Below, piece by piece: positions 55,747-64,000 of a stretch of DNA of 64,000 bases (position 1 is its first letter; each line of letters opens with the position of its first letter). Origin of the DNA: Saccharum officinarum (Eukaryota; Streptophyta; Magnoliopsida; Poales; Poaceae); the NCBI GenBank assembly GCA_020631735.1, contig CM036191.1, positions 43,597,309 to 43,661,308 on the forward strand. The letters run 5' to 3'. A program made the translations under genes and the position numbers. The notes under the pieces were generated by a model. It made no database searches, was not told the DNA's origin, and saw only the letters and a list, made by a program, of their open reading frames with translations.

Positions 55747-57337
55747 TTCGTCCATCTTTTTCTTCCTTGAAAACTTGAGTACGCTGCTCAAATGAAACCT
55801 TAGTGCATCCTCCTCTCTTGCCACGCTCGCATTGCTCCAACCTCCCAGTGAGAGATGGAAATGAGCCCATCCCTTATAATTGGAAAACACAACCAACGAG
55901 CCTAGTAATTGTAGTCTAATAATAATGGATCATGACATACTGCTACGTAAGTTATTTTGGCTTTTCATTTTCCCTTTTTTATTAACTTTATTTATCCTTG
56001 CCTCTATAACCAATGCAAGCATGGTCGGTTGGGTTGCTTTCCCATCTAAATCTATATACACTTCTAAAGCTAAACACCACGAGATGTTGTCTGTTCATAC
56101 GGGCTCGTTTGCATTGGCTGGACGCAAGTAGATCTCAATCCACGTGGTTTCGGAGGGATTGAGGTGGAAGTTAGTTTAAATTCCACCTCAATCCCTTTCA
56201 AGCCAGGTGGATTGGGTTGTATTTGTGTGCAACCAAACAAGACCTAAGGTATTCACATCATTCTCCACTAAGTGACCACACTAGATGTTCTATCTCTTCA
56301 TGCAAAGTGTCCGCATCATTCCCCACTAGGTGTCCCACAAACTTGCATTTCTTTTATGCAAGCTTTCCATCTCTTTTCCTGGAGATCCCGTACGCCGATG
56401 CACGGATGTAGGAAGGGACCCGCCCTCCCCATTGGCCGCACCGAAGCTCCGATGGTGCCACGGCACACAAGCTATGCGCGAATCCGCCCTCCTCGCCGTA
56501 GTCGCGGCCGCCGCGCCGATGTGTACATTGTTAGCTGGAACGAGCACCTCTTTGTGGTCGAGGTGGAGAGCGGCTGCTACTAGCCTGATTGCCCATGGAA
56601 TAGAGTAATGGATATTGGAGAGCGTGGCCTGATTGCCCATGAATGCACGATGTTGCTCAGCGGTCGGGAACGCTAGCGGATGGCGTACGATGTTGCTGAG
56701 CGTAGACTTATTGCTCTCCTTGACGAACGGCGCGTGCCACGAACCGCCCATCGCGGTGGCCGGGAACTCCCCGGAAGGAGCTGGACTGCGTGTCCACAGA
56801 CTCCGCCACGAATACAATTTGTGTATTCGTCAAGTGGTTGGATTAGGGTAAAACTTTGTGACGCTGTGATAGAGCCTCCTATTGCGATAGAGCCTCCTAT
56901 TGCGATTAAATTTGTGACGCTGTGAATACAAGTGGTTGGATTAGGGTAAAACTTTTGTAGTGATTGAACAATTTGTGTTAAAGAAAAGATCGCAAGTGTA
57001 AATGCAATTTTCATGTCATTTTGGACTTGCTAAATAAGATAAAAAAAGCTTCACTGATTTTGACACATACATGTATTGGAACTTTACAAAAATCAAATGT
57101 ACACAGCTGTCTTGACAAAAGGTTGACTAGATATCTTATGCCATATAAAAATAATATTGTAAATTGTGTGTATACATAGCTCCACAACAATATGCAGGAG
57201 GAGAAGCTAGTATACTACCACAAAATAACCATATTAAATGATTTATTGGCCTGCTTATTTATGGCCTCAAACTCTCTTACAAAATTATATAGTGGTCAAC
57301 GAATTTCACTCAATTGAAGAGCAGATGTGCCGATTAC

Positions 57338-57703
57338 TCAAAACGGGATATTAGTGTTGATAACTGAGCCAGGCTTCAATCCAGCAGGGAAAATTTCATC
57401 CTTGTTGCGGTAGCCACCACCCTTCACAGCAAAGCGGACGGAGAGGGGCGCCTTGAGCGGTGCCTTGCTGTCGAGTGTAAAGGTCATGGCTGGTGACTCC
57501 TTCATGTCATCCAAAAATTCCGCGGCGCCCTTTTCTCTGATCGCCAGCTCATGGATGGGGAGGTTGGCGACAAGGACTAGGTGGGTGTACGTGGAGGTAG
57601 TGCCCTTGCCGACCGTCAAGGTTACTGTGTTGCCGCACAATCCAACAGCAAACAATGCTGCCAGCGCCGCCATGGCGAGCAGGAAGGAGGACGAGGAGGC
57701 CAT
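57338..57703 (-). CDS. Group 2/3 pollen-allergen-like secreted protein (copy B, altered C-terminus)
   Basis: An intronless frame of 121 residues from ATG 57703. It matches copy A at every residue up to NTNI. One extra G at the 3' end (AAACGGGATATT here, AAACGGATATT in copy A) shifts the frame, so the protein ends NTNIPF with a TGA in place of NTNIRFE. Only one other CDS difference was noticed (a G/A change near 57510, silent). The signal peptide and fold are otherwise unchanged. Loss of two residues at the strand end probably has little effect, but this is inference. It could also be a sequencing error in a duplicated region. Confidence 0.85.
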   Translation of the reverse strand: MASSSSFLLAMAALAALFAVGLCGNTVTLTVGKGTTSTYTHLVLVANLPIHELAIREKGAAEFLDDMKESPAMTFTLDSKAPLKAPLSVRFAVKGGGYRNKDEIFPAGLKPGSVINTNIPF

Positions 57704-57816
57704 TGGTGACCTAACAACTTAGTAGGAGTAACTTACCTTATTTCTTGATCGATCGAGAGGGCGGGAGGGAGGGATATGTGTGGTGATTGTTGTTGCGGGT
57801 TGCAGCAGCTGGCTGC

Positions 57817-57825
57817 GTATTTATG
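57817..57825 (-). promoter_or_regulatory. TATA-like box of allergen-like gene B
   Basis: The minus strand reads CATAAATAC, 114 bp upstream of the ATG, in the same place as in copy A. Confidence 0.55.
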
Positions 57826-59165
57826 GGCGGCGTAGGCAAGAAAATTAGGCATGGACGTACGACATGCCACCAAGATCTCTGGCCGGCTTGTTTGTTGATG
57901 AACACTTGTTCAATTGCCACAAATAGATCCGTGCTAAGTCCAGGTTGTCTTGCTTTCAGGCAAAAGAAGCGCAGGACATGCTGACCTCTCATAAAGCATG
58001 GGCCATGCCACCCTTATCTTTTGTCTAGTACTATTTTGAGTAAAATACAGCAAAAGTCACACCGTGACCTACTTAAACAAATTTAGTACACCACCATTAT
58101 TAGTCTAATCTACTGTAAGAATTCTGGACCAAACCATGAGCAATAGATATGGCCACGTAACCAGTTAATCCACTAACCGTTGGATCTAGTAAAAGCATGA
58201 TATGGACCAGGGTTGTAGGAAGGCCCCTGGAGTCACTATCCATGATCTCCATCAACTCAGCTAAACCGCAGGATCAAGTTGTAGAGGTACATGCCACGAA
58301 ACCAGCCGTCTAGTAGTTGCATAGGATAATAATTCCAAGATGTGAGTTGGGCTATCTTTACTGAGGTCATGATAGTTGCTTAACACCCTTAGCATGAAAT
58401 GCACCTAGTAAGATGAACATGTACAACGAGTATCAAAAATAGGGTTAATTAGAAGTGGTGCCGGCTTCTCTTGATGTCCGGGTGATTTCGAGGGATCATG
58501 ACGCTATTGCTCGTATATACTACATTTGGTGCAGCGCCACCATGATTGTAGGACTCCATATAATAAGGTTCAAATATATAACATTTTAAAAATAAATGAT
58601 TATCGTAACAGCCGTGTGAAACTCTGCGTACCTTGAATGTGATTTTTCTGCTCGGTGAGTGTACAAGTGAAAGACTATCGATATACATATTATAGGAATA
58701 TCCCTTGAGAATTTACGTGTATATTGTGCGGAATGCAGATTATTCACTACTGCATAAAACGTTTCTAGAGACGGCGAGGAAGCCTCTATATAAGTGGCTA
58801 GAAATAAAATACAACTCTACAAATCTGATTTCCAGTGACGGCTCAGAATCCATACACCCTTAGAAATACAATCGCAGATATCAAAAATCTCACAAAAGAA
58901 AAACAAGCATCATTTTTTGTGAATCTGAAAAGCCCCGCGAGCCAGTCACAGTCACAAAGACCGTTGCTGTGGGGGCTAAAACCCCCACGACTTGTGACTA
59001 AAGGGCATATATATCCATTCCCCTCGTATTTACATTTCTGTAATTTAAAATGAAAATTTGGAACCCTAAACAAATTGAAACGAAAAATCTTTTTGTGGAA
59101 AGTAATAGATATTACTGAGTACTACAATTTTGTTTTGGTGGTTTCTCCATCTAAAATCATTTGAA

Positions 59166-61860
59166 AAGTTATGAAACTTTGCAGTTGACAACTATTTCAT
59201 TTGAAATCGTTTAGGGCGTCAAACAATCAATTTATGTTCAGTTTAATATAATATGTGGGGAACCAAAATCTATTATAGGCACATGTGAGCACGAGGTACA
59301 ATGATAGAGGAGGCTACGCGCGAGGGGAGGCCACAGGTTCGAATCCTCGCAGCCGCAAAACCCCGCGACTTCGTAGTTGACAACTTTTTTATTTGAAATC
59401 GTCTTTTGGGTCATATCGGTTAAATAGACCGGTCGGTGGCCGACAGGTCCAAAATGACCTCGGATGGAGAAACTACCAGAATGAAAGTCGTAGATCTCAA
59501 AAAGTTATGAAACTTTGCCATTGATAATTTTTTCATTTGAAATCGTTTAGGGCGTCAAACAATCAATTTATGCTCAGTTTAATATAATATGTGGGGAACC
59601 AAAATCCATTATAGGCACATGTGAGCACGGGCTGCAGTGATAGAGGAGGCTACGCGCGAGGGGATACCGTGGGTTCGAATCCTCGCAGCCGCAAAGCCCA
59701 TGATTTTCGAGCCAAAAGTGCCGTGACTTCGTAGTTGACAACGTTTTGATTTGAAATCGTCTTTTGGATCATATCGGTTAAATAGGCCGGTCGGTGGCCG
59801 ACAGGTCCTAAATGACCTCGGACGGAGAAACTACAAAAATGAAAGTTGTAGATCCCTAAAATTTATGAAACTTCATAGTTGATGACTTTTTGATTTGAAA
59901 TCATCTTGTGGGCCATATAGGGCAAATAGGCCTGTCGGCCGCCCATTGGCCGACAGGTCCTAAATGACCTCGGATGGAGAAACTACCAAAATGAAAGTCG
60001 TAGATCACGAAAAGTTATGAAACTTTGCAGTTGACAACTTTTTCATTTGAAATCGCTTAGGACGTTAAACAATCAATTTATGCTCAGTTTAGTATAATAT
60101 GTGGGGAACCAAAATCCAATATAGGTACATGTGAGCACGAGGTGCAGTGATAGAGGAGGCTACGCACGAGGGGAGGCCGCGGGTTCGAATCCTCATAGCC
60201 GCAAAGCACGTGATTTTCGAGCCAAAAGTGCCGCGACTTCGTAGTTTACAACTTTTTGATTTGAAATTGTCTTTTGGGTCATATCGGTTAAATAGGCCGG
60301 TCGGTGGCCAATAGGTCCTAAATGATCTTGGACGGAGAAACTACCAAAATGGAAGTTGTAGATCCCTAAAATTTATGAAACTTCGTAGTTGACGACTTTT
60401 TGATTTGAAATCATCTTGTGGGCCATATAGGACCAATAGGCCAGGTCCTAAATGACCTCGGACGGAGAAACTACCAAAATGAAAGTTGTAGATCTCGAAA
60501 AGTTATGAAACTTTGTAGTTGACAACTTTTTCATTTGAAATCATCTTGTGGGCCATATCGGGTAAATAGGCCTGTCGGCCGCCCACTGGCCGACAAGTCC
60601 TAAATAACCTCGGATGGAGAAACTACCAAAATGAAAGTTGTACATCTCGAAAAGTTTTGAAACTTTGCAGTTGACAACTTTTTCATTTGAAATCATTTAG
60701 GGCGAACAATCAATTTAAGCTCAGTTTAGTATAATATGTGGGGAACCAAAATCCATTATAGGCACATGTGAGCACGGGGTGCAGTGATAGAGGAGGCTAC
60801 GCGTGAGGGGAGACCGCGGGTTCGAATCCTCGCAGCCGCAAAGCCCATGATTTTCGAGCCAAAAGTGCCGCGACTTCGTAGTTGACAACGTTTTGATTTG
60901 AAATCGTCTTTTCGATCATATCGGTTAAATATGCTGGTCGGTGGCCGACAGGTCCTAAATGACCTCGGACGGAGAAACTACCAAAATAAAAGTTGTAGAT
61001 CCCTAAAATTTATGAAACTTCGTAGTTGACGACTTTTTGATTTGAAATCATCCTGTGGAACATATAGGGCAAATAGGCCTGTCGGCCGCCCACTGTGCGA
61101 CAGGTCCTAAATGACCTCGGATGGAGAAACTACCAAAATGAAAGTCGTAGATCACGAAAAGTTATGAAACTTTGCAGTTGACAACTTTTTCATTTGAAAT
61201 CGTTTAGGGCGTCAAACAATCAATTTATGCTCAGTTTAGTATAATATATGGGGAACCAAAATCCATTATAGGCACATGTGAGCATGAGGTGCAGTGATAG
61301 AGGAGGCTACGCACGAGGGGAGACCGCGGGTTCGAATCCTCGTCGCCGCAAAGCACATGATTTTCGAGCCAAAAGTGCCGCGACTTCGTAGTTTACAACT
61401 TTTTGATTTGAAATTGTCTTTTGGGTCATATCGGTTAAATGGGCCGGTCGGAGGCCGACAGGTCCTAAACGACCTCGGACGGAGAAACTAACAAAATGAA
61501 AGTTGTAGATCCCTAAAATTTATGAAACTTCATAGTTGACGACTTTTTGATTTGAAATAACTTTGTGGGCCATATCGGGAAAATAGGCCTGTCGGCCGCC
61601 CACTGGTCGATATATCCTAAATGACCTCGGATGAAGAAACTACCAAAATGAAAGTTGTAGATCTCCAAAAGTTATGGAACTTTGCCGTTGACAACTTTTT
61701 CATTTGAAATCGTTTAGGGCGTCAAACAATCAATTTATGCTCAGTTTAGTGTAATATGTGGGGAACCAAAATCCATTATAGCCACATGTGAGCACGAGGT
61801 GCAGTGATAGAGGAGGCTACGCGCGAGGGGAGGCCACGGGTTCGAATCCATTATAGCCAC
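59166..61860 (+). repeat. Tandem array with about 510-bp higher-order period carrying tRNA-like modules
   Basis: Two related modules alternate. The longer (about 350 bp) contains ATGTGGGGAACCAAAATCCA and ATGTGAGCACGAGGTGCAGT, then GATAGAGGAGGCTACGC and GGTTCGAATCC. The shorter (about 155 bp) contains GTTGTAGATCCCTAAAATTT and CAAATAGGCCTGTCGG. Most modules end in GACCTCGGA(C/T)GGAGAAACTA. GGTTCGAATCC occurs at about 59338, 59672, 60182, 60820, 61330 and 61840; three of the five intervals are 510 bp. There are no genes in it. Confidence 0.9.
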
Positions 61861-61867
61861 ATGTAGG

Positions 61868-63156
61868 TTGACTAAATTTGATTATTTGCAAGATCCTAGC
61901 AAGAGGGTGGACAAGACTGTTCGGCGGATGGCTTTCAAGTATATATTGATTGACAATGATCTTTATCGCCGAACTGTTGATGGTATTCTTTTGAAGTGCT
62001 TGGATGAGGACCAAGCGAGAGTTGCTATGGGAGAGGTGCATGAAGGCATATGTGGTACACATCAGTCGGCACACAAGATGAAGTGGTTGCTACGGCGTGC
62101 TGGTTTCTATTGGCCGACGATGATTAATGATTGCTTCAGATATTACAAGGGGAGTGAAGCTTGTCAAAAGTTTGGTAATATTCAGCTAGCACCTGCTGCT
62201 ATGTTGCATCCTATTGTCAAGCCGTGGCCATTCAGAGGTTGGGGATTGGACTTTATTGGACAAATTCATCCTCCATCATCAAAGGGGCATCGGTTTGTGC
62301 TAGTTGCTACTGATTATTTCACCAAGTGGTCTGAAGCAGTACCTCTCAAAAATATGACACATGTGGAGGTAATTCAATTCATAACTGAGCACATTATCTA
62401 TAGATTCGACATTCCTCAAACATTAACCTCAGATCAAGGGTCTTCTTTCATATCATCACAAATCCGAGATTTTGCTGAATTATATAAGATAAAGTTGCTG
62501 AATTCCTCTCCATATTATGCCCAAGCCAATGGACAAGCAGAGTCTACAAATAAAATTTTGATCAAGCTCATCAAGAAGAAGATTGAAGATAATCCTAGAA
62601 GATGGCATGAGGTGTTGTCCGAGGCTCTTTGGGCGCATAGGATCTCAAGGCATGGTGCAACTAAAGTAACTCCATATGAGCTTGTGTATGGACAAGAGGC
62701 CGTTTTGCCCGTGGAGGTAAATCTGGACGCCTTGAGATTAGCCAAGCAAAATGACTTATCAGCGGTGGATTTTCACAATTTAATGATGGACAACATTGAC
62801 GAGGTCGCTGATAAGAGATTAGAACATTGAGGGCTATTGAGAGAGACAAATTATGGGTGGCACGAGCATACAACAAGAAAGTTAAATTGAAAAGCTTTCA
62901 AGTTGGTGATCTAGTGTGGAAGGTGATTCTACCAATTGGATCGAAGGATAATAAGTTCGGGAAGTGGTCTCCAAGTTGGGAAGGTCCTTTCAAAATTGCA
63001 AGAGTGGTTCCTGGGAATTCATATTTGGTAGAATCATTACAAGATACTTTGCTGCCACGTGCTCTCAATGGAAGATATTTGAAGAAATTTCATCCAAGCG
63101 TGTGGCAAGAAGCCCAAGCACGTGTGGCCGATACTTGGTTATCGCCCTTAGAATAA
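61868..63156 (+). pseudogene. Ty3-gypsy integrase and pol C-terminus (Tat-like), frameshifted fragment
   Basis: The frame opens inside pol, with no natural Met. Counting from 61868: the zinc-finger region has H58 and H65 and then SEAC, where the first Cys of the CxxC pair is Ser (96) and C99 remains. The integrase core has D128, D189 and E225 (D-x35-E) intact. A TGA at 62828-62830 results from a one-base loss. The sense continues from about 62824 in the next frame (RAIERDKLWVARAYNKKVK, FQVGDLVWKV, GKWSPSWEGPFKI) to a TAA at 63154. Reverse transcriptase, RNase H and gag are absent. The upstream border is the tandem array. Confidence 0.9.
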
Positions 63157-63282
63157 AGTAAACATGGCCGGTATTTTAGTATCGCCCTTAGAACAAATAT
63201 AAAAATGGCCGATGGTTGTGTTGACATCGTCCTTAGTCTTGGCATAAGAAAGGAGTATATTTTTTGGCTTGCAAGCTTTGCC
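63157..63282 (+). other. Gypsy 3' untranslated spacer
   Basis: This lies between the pol stop and the polypurine tract. It contains a repeated ATGGCCG..TATCGCCCTTAGAA phrase. Confidence 0.5.
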
Positions 63283-63297
63283 AAAAAACAGGGGGGC
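63283..63297 (+). promoter_or_regulatory. Gypsy polypurine tract
   Basis: AAAAAACAGGGGGGC lies directly before the LTR start and would prime plus-strand synthesis. Confidence 0.8.
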
Positions 63298-63300
63298 ATG

Positions 63301-64000
63301 TGTTGATGGTCAAATTTGACATCATGAGTATATTTGAGCCTAACAGTCTTGATAAGAATTTTATTTGGACTGATATGCGGAGCTGCTATTTATCTGGGAC
63401 GCTGCATGAAGCATACAGAAGTTTTCATGGACCTTTTCTTGCATGTACAGCTGCTCCTGGTATATTTGCAGTGATTTTGGGCGATCCTATCTGGAGCCTA
63501 CAGGAGTTTCACGGTAATACAATTGAGTGAAGACTCATCAGGAAATTAATATGGCAAAGATTAGCAAAGAAGGAAATTTTCTTGCCTGGGTGCAATCGGA
63601 GTCATGCTAGCAGTTCAGGAGATCAAGTTGGCCGGTGGATTAGCTAGTACTCATGCATTGATTAAAGAAGAGGCGCCGGGAGTCCGAAGGCTTTTAGTAC
63701 ACGTATAAGCATATATACTTGGATGGAAAAAGAGACGACTATACGTATACATGCAAGGCACGGTTTGTTTTTGGAAGGACATGTATATGTACACGTGATT
63801 CCTTTGTTTTGGCCGAACAGGATTGTACGACCAGGAGATGTGGTCGAAGTGGATTAGGGAAGTCTTGTTCGGTTATTGCAGGGAAGACCAGCCACCCTAT
63901 ATATATGTATAAGGGTGATGGCCGATTGACAACACACAATCGACAGATCAATCTACTACATTATTCTACATCTACTATTTTCTCTCTAGTTTTTGCTTCT
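63301..64000 (+). repeat. Gypsy 3' LTR, runs off the window
   Basis: It begins TGTTGATGGTCAAATTTGAC. A TATA-like CTATATATATGTATAAGGG lies at about 63897-63915 and is followed by an AT-rich stretch. The LTR is at least 700 bp; its end is outside the window. Confidence 0.75.

Larger units (their letters stand above)
55800..59165. repeat. Segmental duplication, copy B
   Basis: It is collinear with 43502-47885 at high identity. It lacks the GGCGCC fold-back element and most of the tandem 19-bp repeats, and carries the second allergen-like gene. Confidence 0.9.

Noticed and set aside
56272..56817. Possible gene beside the allergen copies (phrase SWNEHLFV in both duplications)
   Set aside because: The frame is open for only about 25 residues that look protein-like, and differs in phase context between copies. 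No family recognised.
59330..61850. Intact tRNA genes at the GGTTCGAATCC sites
   Set aside because: I could not build a full cloverleaf with acceptor and anticodon stems. Called tRNA-like only.

Overview
The window is nuclear DNA from a grass. It is most like sorghum and its relatives (tribe Andropogoneae), an inference from the many short GGCCTTGTTTAG-type MITEs, the tRNA-derived SINE, the copia, gypsy and CACTA fragments, the GC-rich coding regions and a pollen-allergen-like gene family. It is gene-poor and repeat-rich, with one assembly gap near 21.83-21.92 kb. There is no bacterial-type organisation, no operon, no CRISPR array and no rRNA or intact tRNA gene.

Left part (1-21.8 kb). The key gene is a two-finger QALGGH C2H2 zinc-finger gene (9079-9564, +). 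A 6.77-kb Ty1-copia element (9559-16328, element strand minus) sits inside its 3' coding end. The 5-bp duplication AGATG flanks the element, and the LTR itself supplies the present Cys codon and stop. The lost 18-codon acidic tail lies stranded at 16334-16390. A broken second copy of the same gene (20285-20612) keeps that tail. Three related non-coding segments (4.0-6.0, 6.0-6.9 and 20.7-21.8 kb) suggest that the whole neighbourhood was duplicated. A split, frameshifted gene resembling grass DUF1668 proteins lies at 17.6-19.4 kb.

Middle part (21.8-43.5 kb). This is a MITE nest: about 17 members of one Tourist-like family, several with clear 3-bp target duplications. It also holds an NB-ARC resistance-gene fragment (31.2-31.8 kb), GC-rich low-complexity blocks, a SINE with an 18-bp target duplication and a paralogous empty site, and a Stowaway MITE. 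A small two-exon gene for a secreted peptide with eight cysteines (40376-40792, minus) is the best intact unlisted gene. Its promoter abuts a 745-bp TCTA microsatellite with higher-order structure. A first-exon and promoter remnant of another minus-strand gene lies at 42.29-42.57 kb.

Right part (43.5-64 kb). A segmental duplication (about 43.5-47.9 and 55.8-59.2 kb) carries two nearly identical, intronless, minus-strand genes for group 2/3 pollen-allergen-like secreted proteins. A single-base indel changes the last residues of the second. Copy A carries a 650-bp fold-back element packed with GGCGCC palindromes and flanked by a 9-bp duplication. Between the copies lie two unlike CACTA termini, a decayed CACTA transposase N-terminus, and the 3' end of a gypsy-type element with its LTR. 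From 59.2 to 61.9 kb runs a tandem array (period about 510 bp) in which each period carries a tRNA-like module with A- and B-box-like sequences. It abuts a Ty3-gypsy integrase fragment, a polypurine tract and the start of its 3' LTR, which runs off the window.

The genes do not form a pathway. What unites the window is how mobile DNA has cut, duplicated and decorated a handful of small plant genes.
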